NCBI RefSeq assembly: GCF_027579695.1
Contig: NC_083582.1
Span: 32,246,464-32,310,463, forward strand
Reading direction: 5' to 3'
DNA from: Neoarius graeffei
Lineage: Eukaryota; Chordata; Actinopteri; Siluriformes; Ariidae
Length of the DNA: 64,000 nt
A program made the position numbers and the translations under genes. Shown piece by piece: positions 56,049-64,000 of the stretch. The notes under the pieces were generated by a model that worked only from the letters and a program-made list of their open reading frames with translations, had not been told where the DNA came from and searched no databases. The stretch's first letter is position 1; the number at the start of each line of letters is the position of its first letter.

Positions 56049-56563
56049 AGGCCAATTTATGCTGACAACCCAGTCCTCGCAGATGGTGTCTGCGTAGCCC
56101 CCCCACCTTCGCAGACGCTCTGCGCGCACCTCCCAAAAATTGTGACCAAAAAATTGAAGCCTCGCAGACAGCGTCGCAGACAAGAGGGCTCTGATTGGTC
56201 CACTCTACATCCGCTGTACATGCACTTCCGCTTCCCTACTTTCCCGGTTTGGTTTGTTTTCACTACCGCCATTTTTAAAAACACGAGCGAAGATGGAGCA
56301 GCACGAAGAGCGGTTGATCGAGGAAGTGAGGAAGTACGTACATCTATACGACTCCAGTTCTAGTCATTATAAGTAACCGGAGGATAAACACTCCACTAAC
56401 CACACCCACCAACTACTCCTAGCGACTTCGCGACTTCGCGCCCCCTTGCGTTGTGGCGGTGAATAACATCGCGCACGCCTGTTACTCCCCGCTCAACGAT
56501 AAATTACAACTGTCTGCGAAAAGCTATCTGCGAAAGCCTTGTCGCAAGAGCATGCAGAGGCCC
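56049..56563 (+). mobile_element. Harbinger-type deletion derivative with MADF gene start
   Basis: AGGCCAATTTATGCT at the left and inverted GGGCCTCTGCATGCT at the right are flanked by TTA (56046-56048, 56564-56566). The interior keeps the ATG at 56293: MEQHEERLIEEVRKYVHLYD then SSSSHYK and a stop. This matches the opening of a MADF DNA-binding domain, the second protein of PIF/Harbinger elements. Confidence 0.75.
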
Positions 56564-56566
56564 TTA

Positions 56567-57424
56567 CACCTGAGTGATTTTTTTTTTTTTTAACCATCCA
56601 CTTCCAGCCTGCCAGTACAACCAACCACCATTAGTAGGAGAGGCACCACACCATTCCAAAATGTTTGCAGTTCAACAGTTTGGGTACCACACCATGCCAA
56701 CATGTTTGCAGTTCAATGGTTTGGCACTGGATCCATCCAGCCCACAAAATCAAACAAAACAGCTCAAGAAAGCAAAAAACTCCAAACTGGTTTTCAGGTT
56801 CAAAGTCACTCACTGAAATATTTCCAGTCCTCAAAAAATCAAAACACAGGTTCCAAACAGGTTTTCATATTCCAAAAGGCCACTCATAGATCAGAATAAC
56901 CTCCACAGGCAAAAGTCCAGGAACAGATATACATGCATGAAAATCCCTCACCTTTCGGCGAAATTCGCCGTTTTGAAACCAAAATGGGTGACCTACGTGA
57001 ATCGTGTAGATCCGATGAGAAAAAAAAAATGGGGGGGGTGGTTGATATTGACCCAAAGAGCAAGGAGGTTGCTTCGCACCCATAGACAGTTCGTGCCGGT
57101 TTGCGCCTCCTCCTCCTGCTTTGATATTGACGCCATAGCGACGAGTACATCTTGCTGCGAAGGGCAAGCAGCATCATTTCACGCCTCTTCTCCTGCTGGC
57201 CAGAGCGTGCACACATGAGTCGGAGTGCAGGCCAGACCGCTGGAAGCTGGATTGAGTCATCGGACTGAATTTCCTACTTTTTTCAAACTTTCCTGATTTG
57301 CCATCAAAACAAACAAAACTTCCGGCTTGATTACGTCAGCATTCTAAAGAGGGCGCGCGCGTCTTTTGACAATCCCTGTGTCCGAAATTGCTCGCTACTC
57401 ACTATAGAGGGCACTGTATAGAGG
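56567..57424. other. Interior of the 5.4-kb hAT, no gene
   Basis: Unassigned repeat DNA. A poly-G run lies at 57031-57039. Short frames here show no family resemblance. Confidence 0.4.
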
Positions 57425-57784
57425 GATTTCACTGACGTCACCCGAAACCGGAAGTAAACAGACCCTGCGCCATTTTGGAAGACCAACAAACTCGTGATTA
57501 GGGGGAAATAACGGCAGCGGTATGTGAACCCACGAGAATAAAGTGGAGTGGCAAACGACTTAAACAAATCTGAGCTGTTTTATTTATGATTTATTGGCCC
57601 AACAGTAGACTTGAAAGAAACCTGTGTGAGACTTGGCAAAAAACTGTGGATATAATGGATAAGTCTGTGCATGATCTGCGGACACTCTGAGGTAAGCAAA
57701 CGCAAGAAATTCAGATTTAAAACATGCTAAATTGGCCCCAAGTTGATAACTGGATGAGGAGCAAGCCTCCCAGACTTCTACAAT

Positions 57785-57819
<35 letters not shown>

Positions 57820-58465
57820 TTAGGATGGTTTGGGGCTTGCTCTCCCTCCTATTATATAAATAAAACATAGTTGTTGTGTAGGCATATATCATAAATACAT
57901 ATGTATAATTTGGATAAATGAACCTAAATTATGGATACCTTAATAGTAACAAAAAGTATTAATTTTTCAACTCAAAAGATATATTATTAAAAGATAAATA
58001 TCAACAAGATTACCTTGGCCATAACTATGTGTAGGTTATTCTTCATAACAGCTGTAATATCACGACCCAAGCCACTAACAACATAATTGTAAGCCTGTAG
58101 CCCTTTGTAGGCTTTCAAGTCATCAGCAGTGTAGGCACTGGGTGTAAACAACAAATAGTTTACAATGTCTGGGTAGCAAACAGATGGCAGAATTGGTGTC
58201 CGGTCCTCCTTATGTTTCCATTCTCCCTTGCCCCGAGTCTTATCATATGGGTCAAACCCATCAATCACAGCCAGTTTCTCCACATACCGTGCCCTTTCTG
58301 CAGCTGGTAATGTACTCGCATAACCCGAATTATCATCCATCGTGTCACTTCACTCTCGCTCGTACTTTGTTTTATATTGTGAGTGCATGTACTTGGTCTT
58401 CCAATATGGTGCCTAACAAAATCTCGCGGCGCGGTGACGTCATGCGATAGCCCTCTTGGAGACGC
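57425..58465 (-). mobile_element. ISL2EU-like fragment with first exon of the SWIM/YqaJ protein
   Basis: The ends agggatttcactgacgtcac and inverted agggctatcgcatgacgtca resemble each other. Minus strand 58340-57987 encodes MDDNSGYASTLPAAERARYV, KLAVIDGFDPYDKTRGKGEW, YPDIVNYLLFTPSAYTADDL and AYNYVVSGLGRDITAVM up to a donor after HIVMAK, without stops. An (AAT)n run lies at 57789-57820. The other genes of the element are deleted. Confidence 0.7.
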
Positions 58466-58587
58466 CATTTTGTAGCGCTGTCCGTGCTGAAAGAAATCAA
58501 ATTAAAAGTCTCAAATTTGATTTAATAAAAGACAGCAGCAAAGAAGAAAGTATTCAGCCTTGATTTAAAAAGAGCTGAAAGCTGCAG

Positions 58588-59286
58588 GTACTTCCATATC
58601 TTGGCAGGCTGAGTGGTATGCTGGGGCACCTCTTGCCAGCAGACCAGGATATCCAGAGGGAACTTGTGCGGTTCAGTGTTGACCTGACCATCCCCAGCTT
58701 CAAGGAGGGAGAGAGCATCGTGGAGTGGTGGGGTCATGTCTTCGACAAACCAGACAAGTGCCCCTCCCTGGGTGCACTGGTTAAGTGTTGCCTCTCCATC
58801 TTTCATGGACCTAGAGTCGAGTCCTCATTTAGTCTAATGAATGATGTAACTGATCAAAGGAGTGGCAACATGAATGTGGAAACATTTAATGCAATGCAGA
58901 CGGTCAAGTACACGCTGATGTCCAGGGGGAAGACAGCTATGCAGCTCTTTAGAAGGGAGGACGTGAAGTTTAGGGAAGTGGACAGAACATTGTGCAAGAA
59001 CATTAACTCTGCAGCAGCCACATACAAACACCAGCAGAGGGTGAACAAGGAGGAAAAGCAGCAGAGCAAGTATGGCTCTCAAGCAACTTGCAGTGCTCAG
59101 CAGGCCAAGAAACAGACTGCTGAAGGAGAGAAGCGGGCAAGGCTGAAACATGTGGCAACTCGGCGAAAGCGGGCCATGGAGACACTGGTGGTCCAGGCAA
59201 ATAAAAGGAAAAAATTATCACTATTCCTTGGGTTCCACTTTCTTCGTTCTATTATTCACATTTTTTTCCAGGGCATAATTTCACTA
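58588..59286 (+). pseudogene. C-terminal exon of a hAT-like transposase
   Basis: After a tgcag acceptor an open frame reads LPYLGRLSGMLGHLLPADQD, then KCPSLGALVKCCLSIFHGPR and VESSFSLMNDVTDQRSGNMN. The LSIxxxxxxxESSFS arrangement resembles the hAT C-terminal dimerisation region. A Lys/Arg/Gln-rich tail (HQQRVNKEEKQQSKYG) follows and the frame ends at 59286. It is on the opposite strand to the BED fragment at 60724, so it may belong to another element. Function is uncertain. Confidence 0.5.
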
Positions 59287-59620
59287 TAACTACACGTATT
59301 TGTACTGTATCTCCTTGTGCAAATGTCAATACAGTATAGTTAGTAAGGAGGCTATAATATTTATTCTGGGGGAGGACCGCCCAAACAAAATAAAACAACA
59401 CCAGAGGCCACGTCACCACTCGCGCACCCTTCTCACCTTTTTCACCCCTGACCAGTTTTCATGCCTGGATATAAGCAGAAGCAAGGTCAGCTGCTCATAA
59501 TACACCTATAATAGCAGACAGGGACATAAATGAGGGGCGGAGCAGACACCCAAAAGCACATGGTACTTAAAAACCAACACCAGCACTACAGCAGCCACCC
59601 ACGACAACCAAAATTACTAA

Positions 59621-60383
59621 CACTACGTTCAGACTGCAACCTGAAACGACCCATATCCGATTTGCTGTGAAATCCGATTTTTTTGTTAGGCCGTTCACAT
59701 TACCAATTATATGAGACTTGTATGCGATCTCCAATATGAACGGAAAACGACCCAAAAGTGTCCCGCATGCGCAAATTGACACGTAATAAGCACATCTACG
59801 TAATACGTAAAAAAAAAAAAAAAAGCGCACTCTTCAAGTTTGCAAGTAAAGCATGGAGATGAGGCGAGACCTGGCGATGTGGTTTTTGTGGCGGCGGCGG
59901 AACTCACACAATAATCTGATTAATGTGGGCAGCAGACTAATGAGACCGAAGGTGTCAAATTACTGGAAATTTCCAGAACAATCTTATAATCTTGTAATAC
60001 AGGATGGTTTAACATCCAGGTCCCTACCAAATCCACCATTAGCTTGATCAATTCTATAAAAGTCTATTTAAATTCTGAAAACTGCACAAAATGTTGTTGT
60101 TTTCCACCAAAGAGGTGGGATTAGCCAACGCAGAATAGTGACGTTTGTCTCTTGTTGATGACGTGTAGGTCGCGTGAACGCGACCTGTCCGGTCAGACTG
60201 CAGTCGCATGTGAAAATAACGGATATGCATCGGAATTAGGACCACATATCCAAGCGGCCTGGGTCGCATGTGAAAAAAATTGGATCTGTGTCGTTCAGAT
60301 TGTCAATAACAAATCGGATACAGGTCGCATATGGGCAAAAAAATCGGATATGGGTCGTTTCAGGGTGCAGTCTGAACGTAGTC
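59621..60383. mobile_element. Harbinger-type MITE (763 bp, TAA duplication)
   Basis: CACTACGTTCAGACTGCAAC and inverted GACTACGTTCAGACTGCACC, flanked by TAA (59618-59620, 60384-60386). Subterminal motifs atatccgattt and tcggatatgggtcg repeat inward. A short ATG frame at 59853 (MEMRRDLAMWFLWRRRN) may be the leader of the lost transposase. Confidence 0.85.
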
Positions 60384-60481
60384 TAAGAGTTATACTTTTT
60401 ATATTATTATGTCTGTAAACATGTGACTACCATCTTATTACAGCTCCAACATAGTTTTAAAAAGAGAAAGTGTTAATACTC

Positions 60482-60724
60482 ACATTCACTCAGCAACCGC
60501 TGAGCTGTATTCGTCCGTTCTTGCGCTGACTGGTTGTTAGCATAATTAGCATGTTTGGAGGAAAAGTGCCGTTTGATGTTCTATTCCTTTAAAACTGCAA
60601 CAGTTTCTTTGCAAATAAGGCATACAGCCTTTGATCGGACTTCAGCAAAAAAATATTTAGTTGTCCATTCTTTATTGAACACCCTGCACTCACTGTCCAC
60701 TTTTCTTTTTTTAGAACCACTCAT
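60482..60724 (-). pseudogene. BED zinc-finger N-terminus of a hAT transposase, one stop
   Basis: The ATG at 60724 opens MSGSKKRKVDSECRVFNKEW. The finger follows: AVCLICKETVAVLKE, an in-frame TAG, then NIKRHFSSKH. C-x2-C and H-x5-H are intact. The stop falls where family members usually have an aromatic residue. The frame continues YANNQSAQERTNTAQRLLSE. The catalytic part is not preserved in this orientation. Confidence 0.75.
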
Positions 60725-61351
60725 TGTAAAGATTTATCCTGTGTTCTCGAGATCATCAGTGGCACGGGCGCCAGAATGACTTCCATGGCACGCGCTGCAC
60801 CACTCTGCAAATGTAATCTCGCGTGAATACGACTGACTGGAAAGACGGATCTCTAGAACACCTGTCTACATGATAACACTGAAGCTTCTAGTTTATAGAT
60901 CTGCTCAATCGCGTTTATATGATTGTCTTCTGCGGGCCGGATTAAAAACGCCAACGGGCCGGATGTCGCCCCCGGGCCGTAGTTTGCCCACCTCGGATAT
61001 AGATGGTTGTACCAATTGACTTCAAATTTTCAGGGTAGATGGGCAATGGTCCGTAGATTACCTGATCACATTTTGAGGGTAATGGGGTGAAGGTCACTGG
61101 AAAGGTCAACCTTTCAGTCCAAATAACATTTTCCATTAGAACTAAAAAATGGTTTACGATAAACAGATGTTTACTATTATGAGCATATAGGAACTCCCAT
61201 ATGACCTTTCATTTGGCACCATGATCTTTGACCTTGAAAGGTCAAACTCAAGGTCATGGATTTTCAGAGGGCTGTAACTTGAAAACAGTTGATAGTAGAC
61301 AGATGTTTACCATTATCAACTTTTAGGAAGTGCCATATGGGCTTTCATTTG

Positions 61352-62018
61352 CAGGGTTTTTTCTAGAAAAATTTAGTATGAGGGCGCTCACCATGGCGAG
61401 GGAGCAAAGCGGGGGGGGGGGAGATGGTGCCGGTTGTGTCCCGTCCCCCCCCCCGCGCCGTGCAAAGCCTTTGAAAAATGCTCCAATGGGACATTCTGAG
61501 GCTATCTGAGAGGGAAATTGTAACAAATTGTCTGTCAACATTGAAAAAGAAAGAAGTAATCATCTTCTGCCCCGGACAGTCTTTGGCTTTCTTCCGCTTC
61601 GTGCTGCCGGATGACATCTTTAAATGCCCAAGTGTCAACAAAAACAACTCGCAAACTACTTCTGTCAAAAGCTCCCGCGCCGGTAGGTGAAAGGTCATTC
61701 AGTCTTGAGAAATCTCGCGCTACAAGTCAGCTGACCTTGTATGTAACCCATGTCAAATCTCGCAAGAGCAGCCGCGACAAGTAAACAACTAAACAACATG
61801 GCGCCTCAGTCTGGAAAACGCCAATTCGAATTGTTTTTGCACCGTCTGGCGGTGTATCTACTATGATTGGAATATTTTTGGAGCAATTATAACATATTTG
61901 ATGATCAGACACATTGTCACGTAGTGTTGCTGGGATGTTTTCACGGAGTCGGTAAGGGGGCGCACGCCGAGAGTAAGAGGGCACAGCACCCCTGTTCCCC
62001 CGTTTAGACGAAAGCCTG
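61352..62018 (-). mobile_element. Non-autonomous element with 5-bp duplication ATTTG
   Basis: CAGGGTTTTTTCTAGA and inverted CAGGCTTTCGTCTAAACG, flanked by ATTTG (61347-61351, 62019-62023). The minus strand keeps a short leader from 61617: MSSGSTKRKKAKDCPGQKMI then TSFF, resembling the N-terminus of a hAT-group transposase. G and C runs near 61410-61455. Confidence 0.75.
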
Positions 62019-62200
62019 ATTTGGAACCATGATCTTTGACCTTGAGTGACTGAAATGTCAAACTCAAGGTCATGGACTTTCATGGGACTATAACCTGACA
62101 GCTGATGATTGAGAAATATTACCATTATCAAAATATAGGTATAAAATAAGTGCTTCCTGGCGAGGTTTGTTTTGCCTGGCAACACTTGTTCTATTTATCG

Positions 62201-62872
62201 ACTTTTAAATAATTTTATCTAAACTGTTCAAGCACCACCCAACCACCAAAACGAATTCCTTGTACGTGAGAACGGACTCGGCAATAAACTCGACTTTCTT
62301 GATTCCGATCATAATCATCCAGTGCTGCTGAATTCTCCAGTCTGATTGGTCAGAAGGTGTTGGGCCCTTTTCTGTAACAGCAGGTCTGAGAGTAGTGCTG
62401 GCTCCAAGTCAGACTAGAAGGGCACCCGGTAGCGTGCATACCTCCTCTAAACTACATCTCCTCAACATCAAAACCACATCACTCGAACCTAGGATCATAC
62501 TAAAGCTGCACACCAAATTTCATCCAAATCCGTTCACTATTTTTTGAGTTACATTAGGAAGAAACTAAGGTGAAAACATAATCACAGGTTTATATTAATG
62601 CACTGGGACTAATATCGTTATCATTTCCGTAGTAACAGGACTGCATAATAAGCTTAATAAACAAATTGTAATTTTTAAGTCTTATAACGAGACATTTAAG
62701 TAAGGAGTCGGAGAACTTCTCTGCAACATCATCTACAACAAGCTGCATTGTGGGTGGGTTTTTTTTTTTGGGGGGGGGTCACTTCAGGATGTGATGATAT
62801 TGGAAAATAATCGAGTTCACATCAGGCCACATCACCTCGTTGATTATTTTCCATGAACAGCACAGCCAAAGT
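62201..62872. other. Non-coding DNA with a dispersed repeat at 62415-62580
   Basis: The repeat matches 29870-30050. The remainder is unassigned, with T and G homopolymers near 62760-62780. Confidence 0.5.
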
Positions 62873-63065
62873 TCAGTTCAATTCAGATTTATTTGTATGG
62901 CGATTTTAACAAAACATTGTCATAAAGCAGCTTTACAGGAATAAATGAGTGAGTCTGGGGTGACGGTGGGAAGGAAACACTCCCTGAGACGGCACGAGGG
63001 AGAAACGTTGAAAGGAACCAGACTCAAAAGGGAACCCATCCTCATCTGGGTGGCACCGGATCATG
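62873..63065 (-). repeat. Dispersed retroposon fragment (copy 2)
   Basis: The reverse complement of 10900-11130: caaaacattgtcataaagca, cctgagacggcacgaggg and gggaacccatcctcatctgg. Confidence 0.8.
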
Positions 63066-63079
63066 TGATTAATACTAGG

Positions 63080-63440
63080 GATGTTAACCGATGACCGTTT
63101 GACCGATGGTTGACCGAATCAATGTCAACCGGTTAATTTTTTTTGGTTGTCTGTTAAAAAAAAAATCGTTTTGAAGCTGCCGATTTTGGAGCAGAGAACC
63201 TGGAATTCTGTGTTGTAAACGCTTGGGGCATGCCATGCGGTGTAAGGACGACAGCTGACAAATCAGAAACACCCATTCAGTCATGTCCCGCCCTCCCGCC
63301 CCAGTTGAAGACCGCTGACAAATCAGAAACACCCATTCAGTCATGTCCCGCCCTCCCGCCCCAGTTGAAGACAGCTGCCACTCGGCGAAAGAAAAGTGTA
63401 GAGACAGGCTTTTTAGCTTACAAATTACTATTGTGTGTTT
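63080..63440. repeat. hAT-type terminus and a 60-bp tandem duplication
   Basis: ctagggatgttaaccgatga followed by gttgaccgaatcaatgtcaa resembles one end of a hAT family. Within it a 60-bp unit containing caaatcagaaacacccattc is present twice in perfect register (63252 and 63312), with a third partial start at 63372. Confidence 0.65.
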
Positions 63441-63468
63441 TTTTTTAAAAAATTATTATTAGAAGGCA

Positions 63469-63841
63469 TGGCGGCACGGTGGTGTAGTGGTTAGCGCTGT
63501 CGCCTCACAGCAAGAAGGTCCGGGTTCGAGCCCCGTGGCCGGCGAGGGCCTTTCTGTGCGGAGTTTGCATGTTCTCCCCGTGTCCGCGTGGGTTTCCTCC
63601 GGGTGCTCCGGTTTCCCCCACAGTCCAAAGACATGCAGGTTAGGTTAACTGGTGACTCTAAATTGACCGTAGGTGTGAATGTGAGTGTGAATGGTTGTCT
63701 GTGTCTATGTGTCAGCCCTGTGATGACCTGGCGACTTGTCCAGGGTGTACCCCGCCTTTCGCCCGTAGTCAGCTGGGATAGGCTCCAGCTTGCCTGCGAC
63801 CCTGTAGAACAGGATAAAGCGGCTACAGATAATGAGATGAG
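63469..63841 (+). repeat. tRNA-derived SINE, main family
   Basis: The duplication attagaaggca flanks it (63458-63468 and 63842-63852). A full-length, consensus-like copy. Confidence 0.97.
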
Positions 63842-64000
63842 ATTAGAAGGCACATCGAGTTTAGTCCTGCCTTGGCCAGTGCATTCTGAAAGTATGTTTC
63901 GGTCTGTAGCCAACAATGCATGTTATTGCAGATCATATCTCTCTACACAAACTAAAGGCGCAGATGCCGACTTTTGGAAGGAAGGGGAGAGAATGAAATG

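Larger units (their letters stand above)
55575..60996. mobile_element. 5.4-kb hAT-type element carrying several insertions
   Basis: CAGGGGTGGGCAAACTTTTT at the left and inverted CCGAGGTGGGCAAACTACGG at the right; flanks atctagac and atatagat agree at 6 of 8 positions. The right part encodes a BED-type finger on the minus strand (60724). Two Harbinger-type units, an ISL2EU-like unit and other repeats sit inside. A (CA)n run lies at 55830-55853, and short tandem units containing gtttgcagttcaa occur at 56640-56725. Confidence 0.7.
55485..62200 (+). repeat. Interspersed repeat split by two hAT-type insertions
   Basis: Segments 55485-55574, 60997-61351 and 62019-62200 read as one repeat: it starts near cctcgtccgcgatggagtca, continues aaggtcactggaaaggtcaa, and ends ctggcgaggtttgttttgcc. 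Two near-duplicate phrases (catatgacctttcatttggc and catatgggctttcatttg) allow the second insertion site to be placed exactly. Non-coding. Confidence 0.7.

Noticed and set aside
15376-63916. An ~85-codon frame ([19 protein letters not shown]) repeated in a dozen places
   Set aside because: It is the translation of the SINE body. Conservation reflects shared ancestry of the SINE copies, not protein constraint.

Overview
The window is vertebrate, almost certainly teleost, nuclear DNA. It has GT-AG introns, CpG-rich first exons, tRNA-derived SINEs, many TA-flanked Tc1 elements, and hAT, Harbinger, piggyBac and ISL2EU-like transposons. The repeat set is compatible with a catfish-like species, but the species cannot be fixed from the sequence. 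Host coding sequence is only a few per cent of the window.

Three host genes are visible. (1) fra10ac1 on the minus strand: five consecutive coding exons at 10372-10293, 5865-5773, 5696-5651, 5389-5313 and 83-1. It runs off the left edge, and exon 1 was not found. (2) lgi1 on the plus strand, complete: eight coding exons from 27397 to 48615, 1644 nt, 547 codons plus stop, all junctions in phase. (3) A CpG-island first exon at 49832-50090 (+) of a gene that runs off the right edge; its product is not recognised. The head-to-head fra10ac1/lgi1 order matches human 10q23.33, where SLC35G1 lies downstream of LGI1.

Almost everything else is mobile DNA, and much of it is nested. Layout: 1-10.4 kb, fra10ac1 introns with two hAT-type units, a Tc1 MITE, a broken Tc1, an intact-looking Tc1 and a 2.5-kb unclassified element holding a minisatellite and a 720-bp palindrome. 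10.4-27 kb, intergenic: a LINE split by a Tc1, itself carrying a CACTA-like element and tandemly duplicated SINE DNA; many SINEs; a hAT5-like element; an IS3EU-like element. 27.4-48.6 kb, lgi1, whose intron 2 has grown to 18.8 kb. It contains a 1.75-kb G/T-only minisatellite, a LINE inside a hAT-like unit, a short ISL2EU-like element, and a large ISL2EU-like element split by a 3.7-kb inverted-repeat element (itself carrying a hAT) and by a Tc1. 49.8-51.5 kb, the third gene's first exon and a ~950-bp pure polypyrimidine tract. 51.7-64 kb, further nested hAT, piggyBac, ISL2EU-like and Harbinger units.

No operon, CRISPR, rRNA or genuine tRNA gene is present. The host genes show no functional link here beyond conserved neighbourhood. 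The less ordinary material is the ISL2EU-like family (THAP and SWIM-domain genes in convergent orientation), the 3.7-kb element with ~720-bp terminal inverted repeats, and the 7716-10237 element.
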